From assembly GCF_002158865.1 (NCBI RefSeq), contig NZ_CP021455.1:1116001-1180000 (forward strand): a stretch of DNA of 64,000 nt, given 5' to 3'. The position numbers were made by a program, and so were the translations under genes. The number at the start of each line of letters is the position of its first letter. The stretch's first letter is position 1. The DNA comes from Comamonas serinivorans (lineage in GTDB: Bacteria > Pseudomonadota > Gammaproteobacteria > Burkholderiales > Burkholderiaceae_C). Positions 17,257 to 25,968 of the stretch are shown here, piece after piece. The notes beneath the pieces were generated by a model that had not been told where the DNA came from, ran no database searches, and saw only the letters and a program-made list of their open reading frames with translations.

Positions 17257-20154
17257 ATGGGCCAGCACGACGAAGAGCACTCACCGGACGCCGGTGAGCA
17301 CCCGGTGCCGCCGGCGCATGCGGCATCCGGGCTTGCCCAGGCGAACCCGGGCTGGGCAGCCGGCCAGCTTGCACGCGCCCGTGCGGCTTTGGCACAGGCA
17401 CAGGTACAGCGGGACCCGTCAGGGCCCGACGCGGCCGGCGCTGCGTCATCCGCGGATACCGACGCTGCAGGCCACGCCGTGGCGCGTGCGCTGGCCAAGG
17501 TGAATGCCTGGCGCCAGGCCTTGGCCGGCATGGCCAGTGGCGAGCTGCAGGTGGGGTCGCGCACGCCGCTGCGCAACGTGGCGGCCTGGCTCACGCCGAA
17601 TGTGTTGCACGGCGGATTCGCCTCGGGCCAGCTGATGGCCGGGGGGCGCGCGCAAGCACACGAGACGCACTGGCTGGCGCAACTGGCGGCCGGTCAGCCG
17701 CTGGGCAGCACGCCGACCGACTGTGCCCGGATGGCCACGCTGGCGGCACAGCCCGTGGACCGCAGCACGCTGCCCCAGAAGCTGGACCGCACGCCGCTGA
17801 ACGACTGGTTCCTGACCGAGGCGGGCCTGCAGCAGCTGATGCAGTGGCTGGACGACGGCCGCTGGCGCATCGCCGTGCCCGAGGAGGGCGCCTTGCTGGT
17901 GGTGGCCTGGCTGCTGAGGCAGGGGCATGACACCTCGGCGGCCCGCCTGTTGGACACCCTGTCGCCCTACTGGCACCGCGTTCGCTTTTACCCGCAGCCC
18001 GCTGCGACGCCCATGCCGGCGCTCGACCGCGTGAGCCTGCGCAGCGCGCAGGACGTGATGGCGCAGTTGAACCAGCTGCAGACGCCGCCCGCGGTGCTGG
18101 CCCAGCACCAAGCCATCCACGTGTGGCGCCCCTTGCTCGACGAGCTGGTGCTGCTGTGGCTGCAGGCCGTGCCCGGCGCGCTGCACGGCCCTGACGCTGC
18201 CGCGGCCCATGGCGAATCCGGGCGAGGTGCCGACGGCGCCGTGACGGATGCGCTGCCGCGCCTGCGTGCCGGCACGCGCGAGGCCGAAGGCGGCTTGCCC
18301 CTGGCCGAGCCCGACGCCGACTGGCGGCAGCAGGCGGCGGCCTGGCGCCTGCGGGCGCGCGAGGCCGAGGCGCAGCACACGCGCAGCCGGGCGCACCGCA
18401 AGCCCGGCTCGCACGTGGCGCAGTTGTGGGCCATGCTGGACCAGGTGCTGCAAGGTCAGGCCCTGAGCGAGGCACAGCGCCGCCGGCTGCGCTTTGTGCT
18501 GGCGTGCCAGGTCAGCGCCCATGGCGTGCCAGGCGATGCGAGGCACCACACCTGGCGCGCCGCGCAACGGGCGCAGACCGACACCGTGTGGCGCGCCCAC
18601 TGGGCGTACGCACTGGCCGCGCGCGTGCAGGCGCAGGGCCCCTACGCGCTGGGCGATGGCCTGCCGGATCTGGACACCGCGCTGCAAGCTGCCACGGCGC
18701 AAGAGGCACAACAACATGCGCACCTGCCCGAAGGCACCGTGGTCTGGCCCAGCCTGCGCCGCAAGCTGCGCCGCGCCCACTTGGCCACCGTGCCGCAGCT
18801 GGTGCAAGCCGGCATCGTGCCGTCGAGCGAGGTGCTGGCCAGCGTGCTGCCCGGCACCACGGGCGCACAGCTGGCGCGCACCATGCCCGATGCGGCCAGC
18901 GCGCGGCTGCTGGGCGCGCTGTGGCGTGCGTTTCGCGGGCGACGCTCGGTGCTGCTGCTGAACCACGAGTCGCAGGTGCGCTTTCACGAGCTGCCCTGGG
19001 TGCTGCGCTTGCAGCAGCACGCCTGCGTGCCGGCGACGGCCGCCGGGACCGAGGGCGATTCGGCACATCGCTGGGACATGGCCGGCCTGGCGCGCAGCCA
19101 GGCGTTGGCGCAGCTGGATGCGGCCGCGCGCCTGGCGCTGACGCAATTCCCGCAATCGGCCTTCCCGAACCCGCTGCTGTGGGAGCTTCGCGCGCTGGCC
19201 GAGCAGGGTGGCTGGCAGCCGCCGTGGGTCGAAGACATCGCGGCCGACATCTTCATGGGCAGCTTTGGGCCCAAGTTCGGGCAGGCCGTGCACGACGCGC
19301 TGCCCTGGTTGCAGGGCAGCCTGTATGCGCAGCATTTCCAGCTCGACCTGGAGGCGCTGCGCCTGGCCATGGCGCCGGCCGTGGCCTGCCACGCGGCCTT
19401 TCAGCGTTACGCCGAAACGCCAGCGGGCTCACCCGGCAACCCCGCGGCCAAGCGCGAACAACAGGCCTTGCTGCAGCGCTATCACGCGGCGCCCGACCTG
19501 CTGGTGGCGCACCTGCGTGCGCGCACGGGCTGGTCGGCCGACGCCCGCGGCGTGGGCGCGAATGGCGCCGTCATCGAGCAGATGGGCCTGGTCAGCACGG
19601 CCAACTTCGCGCCGCTGGCGCAGCGCTTTGGCTGGGGCGTGGCCGGTGCCGGTTTGCGCGATGCCACGGCCCAGGCGCGCGAGCTCCAGGGGTGGGCGCA
19701 GGCCGCACGCACGGGCTTCGAGCGGCTGTGCGCGGGGCTGGACCTGGGCGTGCGCGAAGCCGGCGCCATGCTGGACAAGCCGCCAACCCAGATCCAGGCG
19801 ACAAACCCGGCGGATGCCCATGCGGCAGCGACAGAAGCCCAGGCCGCCGACCGCCTGCTGGCCGAGCGCGTGCGCCGGGCCGCCACCAGCTGGCGCCAGG
19901 TCGTGCTGCTGCTGAGCCTGCTGCCCGCCGAGCAGCAGCGCGCCAACCTGCTGGGCATGCAGCGCCACCTCGCGGCCTGTGACACCCCCGCCAGCCGGGG
20001 CGTGACGCGCGCCCTGGCGCCCCAGCTGGCCGACCTGATGGCCTGTGTGCAAGGCCAGGCGCGCGACGCCGGTCGGCCACCGTTCCACGGCTGGACCCAG
20101 CCAGGGCAGCGGGGCGTGCTGTTCACCCTGCGCCAGGGCCTGAAGGCCGGGTGA
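17257..20154 (+). CDS. Large protein of unknown function encoded behind two tRNA-like RNAs
   Basis: 965 residues, Ala/Leu/Gln/Trp-rich and predicted largely helical; no signal peptide or membrane segment. I do not recognise a domain. Visible blocks: HWLAQLAAGQPLGSTPTDCARMATLAAQ, LNDWFLTEAGLQQLMQWLDDGRWRIAVPEEGALLVVAWLLRQGHDT (about residues 185-230), AALWRAFRGRRSVLLLN-type segment near 560, LLWELRALAEQGGWQPPWVEDIAADIFMGSFGPKF (about 640-680) and IEQMGLVSTANFAPLAQRFGW (about 775). No vWA/TROVE, ligase or kinase signature is seen. The ATG has AGGGAGAG eight bases upstream; an upstream ATG at 17113 would run through T2 and is rejected. Its position makes it a candidate partner of T1/T2 and a target of RtcR through P1. 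Confidence 0.7.
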   Translation: MGQHDEEHSPDAGEHPVPPAHAASGLAQANPGWAAGQLARARAALAQAQVQRDPSGPDAAGAASSADTDAAGHAVARALAKVNAWRQALAGMASGELQVGSRTPLRNVAAWLTPNVLHGGFASGQLMAGGRAQAHETHWLAQLAAGQPLGSTPTDCARMATLAAQPVDRSTLPQKLDRTPLNDWFLTEAGLQQLMQWLDDGRWRIAVPEEGALLVVAWLLRQGHDTSAARLLDTLSPYWHRVRFYPQPAATPMPALDRVSLRSAQDVMAQLNQLQTPPAVLAQHQAIHVWRPLLDELVLLWLQAVPGALHGPDAAAAHGESGRGADGAVTDALPRLRAGTREAEGGLPLAEPDADWRQQAAAWRLRAREAEAQHTRSRAHRKPGSHVAQLWAMLDQVLQGQALSEAQRRRLRFVLACQVSAHGVPGDARHHTWRAAQRAQTDTVWRAHWAYALAARVQAQGPYALGDGLPDLDTALQAATAQEAQQHAHLPEGTVVWPSLRRKLRRAHLATVPQLVQAGIVPSSEVLASVLPGTTGAQLARTMPDAASARLLGALWRAFRGRRSVLLLNHESQVRFHELPWVLRLQQHACVPATAAGTEGDSAHRWDMAGLARSQALAQLDAAARLALTQFPQSAFPNPLLWELRALAEQGGWQPPWVEDIAADIFMGSFGPKFGQAVHDALPWLQGSLYAQHFQLDLEALRLAMAPAVACHAAFQRYAETPAGSPGNPAAKREQQALLQRYHAAPDLLVAHLRARTGWSADARGVGANGAVIEQMGLVSTANFAPLAQRFGWGVAGAGLRDATAQARELQGWAQAARTGFERLCAGLDLGVREAGAMLDKPPTQIQATNPADAHAAATEAQAADRLLAERVRRAATSWRQVVLLLSLLPAEQQRANLLGMQRHLAACDTPASRGVTRALAPQLADLMACVQGQARDAGRPPFHGWTQPGQRGVLFTLRQGLKAG

Positions 20155-20544
20155 GCAGGTCGGGTGAGGTCAGGTGAAGCCAGCGGGGCCATGGGGCCCC
20201 ATCTTCCAGGTTGGCCCGAATGGTGACCGTGGGTCTGGGTGCCGGTGCTGCCGCCCCAGGCGTTCGCTGTGGGCGCCTGGCGGACTGGCGCCGAGGAACG
20301 GAGGAGCTTGCGCGACAATCCGGCATCCGGTCCGGGCGAGGCTCGCTAGGACATGGCCATGGCGCGCGGCGGTCAGCACGCGGCGGTGTCGGCCCCGCAG
20401 CCGCGCGATCCCGGTGGTCGGGTGCAAGTGCCCTGTCGGCTTGCGTTCCACGCCAACAGGCCTGCTGCCGTGCCTCGTGCCATGTCAACCGTTGCTTGAC
20501 GGTCGGCGGGCCCCGTGCCCACGCCGTGTTGTTCAGAAGTACCC
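20155..20544. other. Gap between the 965-residue protein and the next island gene
   Basis: 390 bases without a supported gene. It contains GCGCGACAATCC (about 20311), a -10-like word seen ahead of other genes here, and a palindrome ATGGGGCCCCAT near 20199. No -24/-12 site found. Confidence 0.4.
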
Positions 20545-21288
20545 ATGCCTTTACGCATCGACGAAGCCATCACCCAGCTGGATCACGGCTGGCTCAGCCA
20601 TTTGAAATCGCAGGGTTACGGCGGCGATGCCTTGCGCCAGGCGATCGACCTGGTGCTGTACGCCCAACAGCAGGCGGCGGCGCGCAACAGCGCCGAGTTC
20701 AAGGCCGCCATCGCGCGCGTCAACCACCTGGTGGGGGCGGGCATCGCGTGTGACAACAACGGCGACTACCTGTACACGGCCGAGTGGCGCGACCCGGCTT
20801 GCGCCGGGCTGGGCTTCGCCATCGAATACGCGGCCGACCCGGCCAGCTGGCGGGCCGAGTTCCGCATGCCCGGCTGCTGGCCGCACACCGTGGACAACCT
20901 CGACATCACCGACACCCGCGCTGTGGACCACGACTTTGCGCTCTGGCTGGCGCGCGCCAGTGCCCGCCATTTCACGCACCTGATCGAACGCCAGCTGCCC
21001 GAAGGCGAAGCACTGCGCGCGCCCTGTACGGCGGCCGTGCGGGCCGGCACCTGGGCCGAATTCGTGTGCCTGCACCCACTGCAACCCGTGGCCCGCCTGG
21101 GGCACGAGCGGCTGGAGCAGGCCGCCTGGTCGGCCCAATACCCCAGTGCCGCCCAGCGCGAGTTGCAGGCCCGCTTCGATGTGCAGAGCGCCTTGCTGCT
21201 GCGCTTGATCGTGGTTCAGCAGGCAGCATGGGCTTGGCATGAAGAGTATGGCGACAATCGCGATGACGATTCAACGGGAAGGCATTGA
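20545..21288 (+). CDS. Protein of unknown function in the rtcR island
   Basis: 247 residues. MPLRIDEAITQLDHGWLSHLKSQGYGGDALRQAIDLVLYAQQQAAARNSAEFKAAIARVNHLVGAG begins the protein, followed by a beta-rich middle with GDYLYTAEWRDPACAGLGFAIEYA and HDFALWLARASARHFTHLIERQL, and an Ala/Arg-rich helical end. I recognise no family. The ATG at 20545 is preferred; a GTG at 20515 is possible. It lies 391 nt after the large protein and 533 nt before rtcA. The last 15 codons and the stop (EYGDNRDDDSTGRH) are inside hairpin repeat R8, so the present C-terminus was probably made by the repeat. Confidence 0.6.
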   Translation: MPLRIDEAITQLDHGWLSHLKSQGYGGDALRQAIDLVLYAQQQAAARNSAEFKAAIARVNHLVGAGIACDNNGDYLYTAEWRDPACAGLGFAIEYAADPASWRAEFRMPGCWPHTVDNLDITDTRAVDHDFALWLARASARHFTHLIERQLPEGEALRAPCTAAVRAGTWAEFVCLHPLQPVARLGHERLEQAAWSAQYPSAAQRELQARFDVQSALLLRLIVVQQAAWAWHEEYGDNRDDDSTGRH

Positions 21289-21293
21289 TACTC
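21244..21293. repeat. Hairpin repeat R8
   Basis: Arms GAGTAT and ATACTC; inner AATCG and CGATT pair, and AACGG is also present. It overlaps the 3' end of the preceding gene and provides its stop codon. Confidence 0.75.
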
Positions 21294-21657
21294 CATTTGA
21301 TGTGGCGCTTGCTGAGGGCTGCTTGCCCGACACCGGAAGGCTGGCGTCGACGCAGGGACATGACGCGTGGCCAGCGGTGCATGGGCTCGCCAGCCGCCCG
21401 CACAGCGCCCCCAACCCGCTGACTGGGCGTCCTGATGCAGCAGGCCTGGCTCGACCTGCCCGTGCTCTTTCGCCTGCATGCGCAGGCGCGTGGCCAACAG
21501 GTGGCGCAGCCCGAGCGGGCCGATGGGGTGTTCGCCATCCAGGGCACGGCCAGCGCGCAGCCTCACACCGTCCGAGACGGACCGCATCCGGGCCGATTGC
21601 CTGTGAAGGCGGGCTTGCAAGGGGCGCTGCATGGATCGCTGGCGCGCTGGATGAATC

Positions 21658-21674
21658 AAGCCAGTTTGGCTTGC
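21658..21674. promoter_or_regulatory. Inverted repeat upstream of P3
   Basis: CAAGCCA-GTT-TGGCTTG, seven perfect pairs, about 100 bp ahead of the P3 -24 element. A possible activator site; its sequence is not like the repeats before P1 and P2. The rest of 21294-21768 shows no supported gene. Confidence 0.25.
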
Positions 21675-21768
21675 GGTGGCTGAGCCGTGGCGAGGCGCAG
21701 GCGCCCTCGACGCCAAGTGCTTGATCCGGCAAGGGTTTGCGCGGCTCGCCTGTTGATTTGGCGGGGCC

Positions 21769-21784
21769 TGGCACGCCGCGTGCA
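21769..21784 (+). promoter_or_regulatory. Sigma-54 promoter P3 (rtcA)
   Basis: TGGCACGCCGCGTGCA has a perfect -24 block and GTGCA at -12 with the correct twelve-base spacing. Predicted start near 21795, giving a leader of about 27 nt to the rtcA ATG. Confidence 0.7.
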
Positions 21785-21821
21785 ACGAGGATGGCCACAC
21801 ACAACTCAACTGGGAGCACAC

Positions 21822-23027
21822 ATGCCAACCGACGACCAGGTGGAGGCGAAGCCGCGTCACCGTGACCCAGCTCGCACGGCCACCGCCGCAGACACCAAAA
21901 GCGTGACCGGCGCAGCGCAGACGGGCCGTGGCGCAGCCATCGAGATCGATGGCTCGCAGGGCGAGGGCGGCGGGCAGATCCTGCGCACGGCGCTGGCCTT
22001 GTCCATGATCACCGGCCAGCCGCTGCACCTGCGCGCCATCCGCGCCAAGCGGCCCAAGCCCGGGCTCATGCGCCAGCACCTGATGTGCGTGCAGGCGGCC
22101 GCGCAGGTCAGCGGGGCCCACATCAGCGGGGCCGAGCTGGGGGCCACCGAGTTGCGCTTCGCGCCGGGCCCGGTGCGGGCGAGCGCCTACGAATTTGCCA
22201 TGGCCAGCGCAGGCAGCTGCATGCTGGTGCTGCAGACCGTGCTGCCGGCGTTGATGCTGGCCGATGCCCCCAGCACGCTGGTGCTGCGGGGCGGCACGCA
22301 CAACCCCATGGCGCCCAGCTTCCACTTTGTGCGCGATGCCTTTGCGCCGCTGGTGCAGCGCCTGGGCGCCGGCCTGACGCTGCAGCTGCAGCGGCTGGGC
22401 TTTTACCCCGCAGGCGGTGGCGAGGTCACGGCCACCATCACGCCTGCGGCCCGCCTGACCCCGTTCGACCTGACCGAGCGTGGCGAGCTGCAGCAGGGCG
22501 ATGCTCTGTGCCTGACGCCGGGGCTGTCGGGGTCGATCGCGCGCCGCGAGCTGACGGCGCTGGGCCAGGCCATGGGCTGGGGCGAGGACCGCTTGCGCTT
22601 TGGCGAGGCCAGGCAGCACGAGGGGCCGGGCAATGCCTTGATCGCCCGCCTGCGCTACGCCCACGTGACCGAGGTGTTCGTCGAGCTTGGGGCCCGCAAC
22701 CTGTCGTCGGAGCAGGTGGCCGGCAAGCTGGTGCAGGCCATCCGGGCGTTTCAACGCCGGCCAGGTGCCGCGGTGGGCCCACACTTGGCCGACCAGCTGG
22801 TGCTGCTGCAGGCCCTGGCCGTGTGGCAGGCCGGACGGACCGGCAGCCAGGCGGATGCGCCCCACGCCGATGTGCCCCAGGCGGATGTGCCGCAAGCACG
22901 CTTCTCGTGCAGCGAGGTGACCGAGCACTTGCGCACCAACTGCGTGGTGATCGAACGCTTTCTGCCCGTGCGCTGCACGCTGACCCAGGGCCCTGTGTCC
23001 CGGGTGACGGTGCGCTGGGCGGGGTGA
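21822..23027 (+). CDS. rtcA: RNA 3'-terminal phosphate cyclase
   Basis: 401 residues. RtcA adenylylates an RNA 3'-phosphate with ATP and turns it into a 2',3'-cyclic phosphate. Family signatures: EIDGSQGEGGGQILRTALALSMITG (about 41-65), RAKRPKPGLMRQHL, RLGFYPAGGGEV (about 191-202), and VGPHLADQLVLLQ, where the His (about 321) is the expected nucleophile that carries AMP. In Salmonella RtcA is also needed to make the cyclic-ended tRNA fragments that RtcR senses. Oddities: a non-conserved extension of about 38 residues at the N-terminus and a small repeat AD-x-PQADVPQA near residues 345-360. The ATG at 21822 has TGGGAG nine bases upstream and lies just behind promoter P3. No rtcB is adjacent. 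Confidence 0.94.
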   Translation: MPTDDQVEAKPRHRDPARTATAADTKSVTGAAQTGRGAAIEIDGSQGEGGGQILRTALALSMITGQPLHLRAIRAKRPKPGLMRQHLMCVQAAAQVSGAHISGAELGATELRFAPGPVRASAYEFAMASAGSCMLVLQTVLPALMLADAPSTLVLRGGTHNPMAPSFHFVRDAFAPLVQRLGAGLTLQLQRLGFYPAGGGEVTATITPAARLTPFDLTERGELQQGDALCLTPGLSGSIARRELTALGQAMGWGEDRLRFGEARQHEGPGNALIARLRYAHVTEVFVELGARNLSSEQVAGKLVQAIRAFQRRPGAAVGPHLADQLVLLQALAVWQAGRTGSQADAPHADVPQADVPQARFSCSEVTEHLRTNCVVIERFLPVRCTLTQGPVSRVTVRWAG

Positions 23028-23185
23028 GTCCCGCGCGCCAGTCGGGGCACTGAGGCGGGCTGGCGGGGCCCCTGGCCTCGCCGGCCGGGCCCATGCCATC
23101 CCGCGCAAGGCCCGCCGGCGCCGAGGTGCCCGGCGCCGCGCAACGGACGATGCGCGGAGCTAGGGCCGGGGTGAGCGGGATGGGC

Positions 23186-23191
23186 GACAAT
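23186..23191 (+). promoter_or_regulatory. -10-like GACAAT directly ahead of purU
   Basis: The hexamer ends nine bases before the purU ATG, so transcription would start at or next to the start codon. Confidence 0.35.
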
Positions 23192-23199
23192 CGCGCGCC

Positions 23200-24084
23200 A
23201 TGACTGCAGCCAACCCCTCTGCGGATTCGACCGTGAATTCCAACGCCTACATCCTGACCCTGTCTTGCCCCGACCGCACGGGCATCGTCCATGCCGTTTC
23301 GGGCTTTCTGCTGGAGCAGGGCGGCAACATCGAAGAAGCCGCGCAATTCAACGACCCGGGCACCGGCCTGTTCTTCATGCGCGTGCGTTTTGCCAGTGCC
23401 AGCGCGGACTACGAGGCCCTGCGCGCCAAGCTGACCGACTTCGCCAAGCCGCTGGACATGAAGCTGCGCCTGTATTCGACCAGCGAGCCCATGCGCACGG
23501 TGATCTTCGTCAGCAAGGAAGGCCACTGCCTCAACGACCTGCTGTTCCGCTGGAAGTCGGGCCTGCTGCCCATCGACATCCGCGCCATCGTCAGCAACCA
23601 CCGCGACTTCTACCAGCTGGCCGCGAGCTACAACATCCCGTTCCACCACCTGCCCATGACCCGGGACAACAAGGCCGAGGTCGAGGCCAAGCAGTTCGAG
23701 ATCATCAAGCAGGAAAGCGCCGACCTGGTGGTGCTGGCGCGCTACATGCAGATCCTGTCGGATGACCTGTGCCGCAAGCTGGCGGGGCGGGCCATCAACA
23801 TCCACCACAGCTTCCTGCCCAGCTTCAAGGGCGCACGCCCCTACTACCAGGCGCACGAGCGCGGGGTGAAGCTCATCGGCGCCACGGCGCACTACGTGAC
23901 GGCCGACCTCGACGAGGGGCCCATCATCGAGCAGGACGTGGCGCGCGTGGACCACTCGCGCACCGTGGAAGACCTGACCGCCATCGGCCGCGACACCGAG
24001 AGCCAGGTGCTGGCCCGCGCCGTGAAGTGGCACAGCGAGCACCGCGTGCTGCTCAATGGCCACAAGACCGTGGTGTTCCGCTGA
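23200..24084 (+). CDS. purU: Formyltetrahydrofolate deformylase
   Basis: 294 residues. PurU hydrolyses 10-formyl-THF to THF and formate, feeding formate to PurT and balancing one-carbon pools. An N-terminal ACT domain (YILTLSCPDRTGIVHAVSGFLLEQGGNIEEAAQF, about 13-90) precedes the formyltransferase-fold domain with FVSKEGHCLNDLLFRW, IVSNHRDF, LARYMQILSDDLC, and INIHHSFLPSFKGARPYYQAHERGVKLIGATAHYVTADLDEGPIIEQD, which holds the catalytic Asn/His/Asp set. About 12 extra residues precede the usual start; a GTG at 23233 would give the shorter form. With the ATG at 23200 the message could be leaderless. Confidence 0.95.
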   Translation: MTAANPSADSTVNSNAYILTLSCPDRTGIVHAVSGFLLEQGGNIEEAAQFNDPGTGLFFMRVRFASASADYEALRAKLTDFAKPLDMKLRLYSTSEPMRTVIFVSKEGHCLNDLLFRWKSGLLPIDIRAIVSNHRDFYQLAASYNIPFHHLPMTRDNKAEVEAKQFEIIKQESADLVVLARYMQILSDDLCRKLAGRAINIHHSFLPSFKGARPYYQAHERGVKLIGATAHYVTADLDEGPIIEQDVARVDHSRTVEDLTAIGRDTESQVLARAVKWHSEHRVLLNGHKTVVFR

Positions 24085-24222
24085 GCGCCTGAACGGGCGT
24101 CGTTCGCGGGTTTTGGGGAGTGCGCCGGCACGCCGGATGCCGGGTGCTCAACGGGGCCTGCATCGCACGCCGCAGCGCCAGCGGTGCGTGTCGTGTCTGG
24201 ACGAGGTTGATGGGTGTGTGAC

Positions 24223-24274
24223 GGGGTATTGGGTCAGCCCCGTTCATATATCAACGGCGAGTAAGCCATACCCC
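24223..24274. repeat. Hairpin repeat R9
   Basis: Outer GGGGTAT and ATACCCC; inner CCGTT and AACGG. It lies between purU and the convergent gene at 24434-24901. Confidence 0.8.
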
Positions 24275-24433
24275 TGATTGATTCGGGTGTGGCATTCACG
24301 CCATCCAGCGCCGAGGATGAGGCGCTCAAGAGGAGCACCACCACTGACGCCTGGCCACCCGCGCATCCCGCATGGCGGCGCGTGCAATCGGCCACGCGGC
24401 CACGCCGTCGACCTGCCGCGTTGGGCACGCGAC

Positions 24434-24901
24434 TCAGCGTGCGCTGGATTCGCCGGCCGCGGGCTGCACCGGCCTGGGGCTTGCGCTGTTGGCCGCCGGC
24501 ACCACGGCAGGCTGCGCGGGCTTGCGTGCGGGTGCTGGGGCCGTCGCAGCGCGGGCGGCGGGGCGCGTGCCGCCAACCGGCAACTCGGCATACGGGCGCG
24601 ACAAGCCGTTGGCCAGGCAGTTGCGCATGGCCTCGCGGCGCAGCTGCGTCGTGTGCTTGGTCGACTCCCCCTGCACGGCGTTCGAGCTGCGGCGGCAATC
24701 GCGCTCGATCGCGGCTTCGGCCTTGGCGCGTCGTTGCAGGCAGGCCTTGAACTCGCTGGGGCGCTGTTCGGCTGGCAGGGCTTGCAACTCGTGTTGGCAC
24801 ATCTGCATGCGCGTGGGCACGTGCCCGGCGGCGACGCCGTCGGCCTGGGCGGCGGACCAGGGCAGCGTCAGGACCAACAGAAGCGGGGTGAGGGGTTTCA
24901 T
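24434..24901 (-). CDS. Small exported Cys-containing protein
   Basis: 155 residues. Signal peptide MKPLTPLLLVLTLPWSAAQA, cleaved probably after AQA. The mature part has Cys-spaced helices, MCQHELQALPAEQRPSEFKACLQRR and then MRNCLANGLSRPYAE, loosely like PsiF-type repeats (M-x-x-C...F-x-x-C-L), followed by a Pro/Ala-rich tail. Function unknown, and the PsiF resemblance is weak. The gene is single, convergent with purU. Confidence 0.55.
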   Translation of the reverse strand: MKPLTPLLLVLTLPWSAAQADGVAAGHVPTRMQMCQHELQALPAEQRPSEFKACLQRRAKAEAAIERDCRRSSNAVQGESTKHTTQLRREAMRNCLANGLSRPYAELPVGGTRPAARAATAPAPARKPAQPAVVPAANSASPRPVQPAAGESSAR

Positions 24902-25563
24902 GGTGACCGCATTGTCTCCGAGTCCCTGGCCGGCCCGCGTGACGATGCTGGCCGGTGTGGCGTGATGGAAACGGTGCAGGCGGCGCCCGCGCGTGGCCTG
25001 TAGATCCAGTGCGAATGCGCGTCGCGGGTCGCTGCGTGCGCCTCATGCCGACACGCGCGGCCACACAGGCTGTGTGGCTTGTCCTGCGGCTTCAGAGCGC
25101 TCAGGTGCATGCGCCGACGCTGATCGCCGGCTTCCACCGCCTGCGGCTTGGCCCATGCCCCTTAGACCGCGTGGCGCCGATGTGGCCAGCCGTGGGCATT
25201 CGACTGGGCAGCCGTTGGCGAGCGGTGCTTGGCGCGCCGGATGCGATCGTGTGGCTGAGCAGGACCAGTTCGGCAAAGGCGAGTGGCTTGGCACGCCGGT
25301 TTGGCATGCTGATTTGCAAAACAGTTGTGAGCACGCGCCTGGGGCCTGGCCCTGGGGCAAGATCGGGCGTTTGGCGCGCATGGCCGCGGCGCGTGGGCCC
25401 GTGCGGTCATCGCAATGGCTTCGCGGCCGGCTGGTGTGCCAGCGCGGCGTGGTTCGCTGGGACCGGCGAGGCTGGCGCGGGCAGGCTGCCTGCGACGCCT
25501 TGCACTACGTGCGACTTGCGCATGCGGCCGCAGGCGCGGGTGAATGGGACGAAGGATGTGGGC
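24902..25563. other. Gap without a supported gene
   Basis: About 660 bases upstream of the first cidA-like gene. Long frames here translate to Arg/Trp/Cys-rich sequence with no family likeness. No repeat copy or clear promoter is seen. Confidence 0.35.
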
Positions 25564-25968
25564 ATGCAGGCCTTGATGGGGTTGATGTGGTTGCTGGTGT
25601 TTCAGGCGGGGGGCGAGTTGCTGGCCCAGAGCCTGGGACTGGCCTTGCCGGGGGCGGTGCTGGGCATGGCCCTGCTGGTGGTGGCCTTGCGCTGGCGCGC
25701 GGTGCGCGAGCCGGTGGCGGCCTGTGCCGACTTCCTGCTCACGCACCTGTCGCTGCTGTTCGTACCGGCCGGCGTGGGGGTCCTGGCCCACATGGGGCTG
25801 GTGACGCAGCATGGCCTGGTGCTGCTGGTCATCCTGCTGGTGTCCACCGCCATCGGGCTGGTGGTGACTGCCGTGCTGCTGAACTGGCTCACGCGCCATG
25901 AAGCCGCTCCATCGGCCGTCCCGCCTGGCGCGGCGTCGCTCCCTTCGTCGACGGAGCAGGGCGGATGA
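25564..25968 (+). CDS. CidA/LrgA family membrane protein (pair 1)
   Basis: 134 residues with four membrane segments. LVFQAGGELLAQSLGLALPGAVLGMALLVVAL and FLLTHLSLLFVPAGVGVLAHMGLV are the CidA/LrgA signatures (P-G-x-V-x-G-M and F-V-P-A-G-V-G). Family members are small holin-like proteins that modulate murein hydrolases or export of pyruvate and other metabolites. The stop overlaps the next start (ATGA at 25965), so it is translationally coupled to the LrgB-like partner. A second such pair lies at 31224-32478. Confidence 0.88.
   Translation: MQALMGLMWLLVFQAGGELLAQSLGLALPGAVLGMALLVVALRWRAVREPVAACADFLLTHLSLLFVPAGVGVLAHMGLVTQHGLVLLVILLVSTAIGLVVTAVLLNWLTRHEAAPSAVPPGAASLPSSTEQGG

Noticed and set aside
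20395..20450. Possible fourth tRNA-like T-loop (GGGTGCAAGTGCCC)
   Set aside because: The loop word TGCAAGT equals that of T1, but no closing stem, D-arm or anticodon arm could be paired around it.
21435..21683. 82-codon frame between the unknown island gene and rtcA
   Set aside because: Some amphipathic character but no ribosome site, and it lies in the likely rtcA control region.
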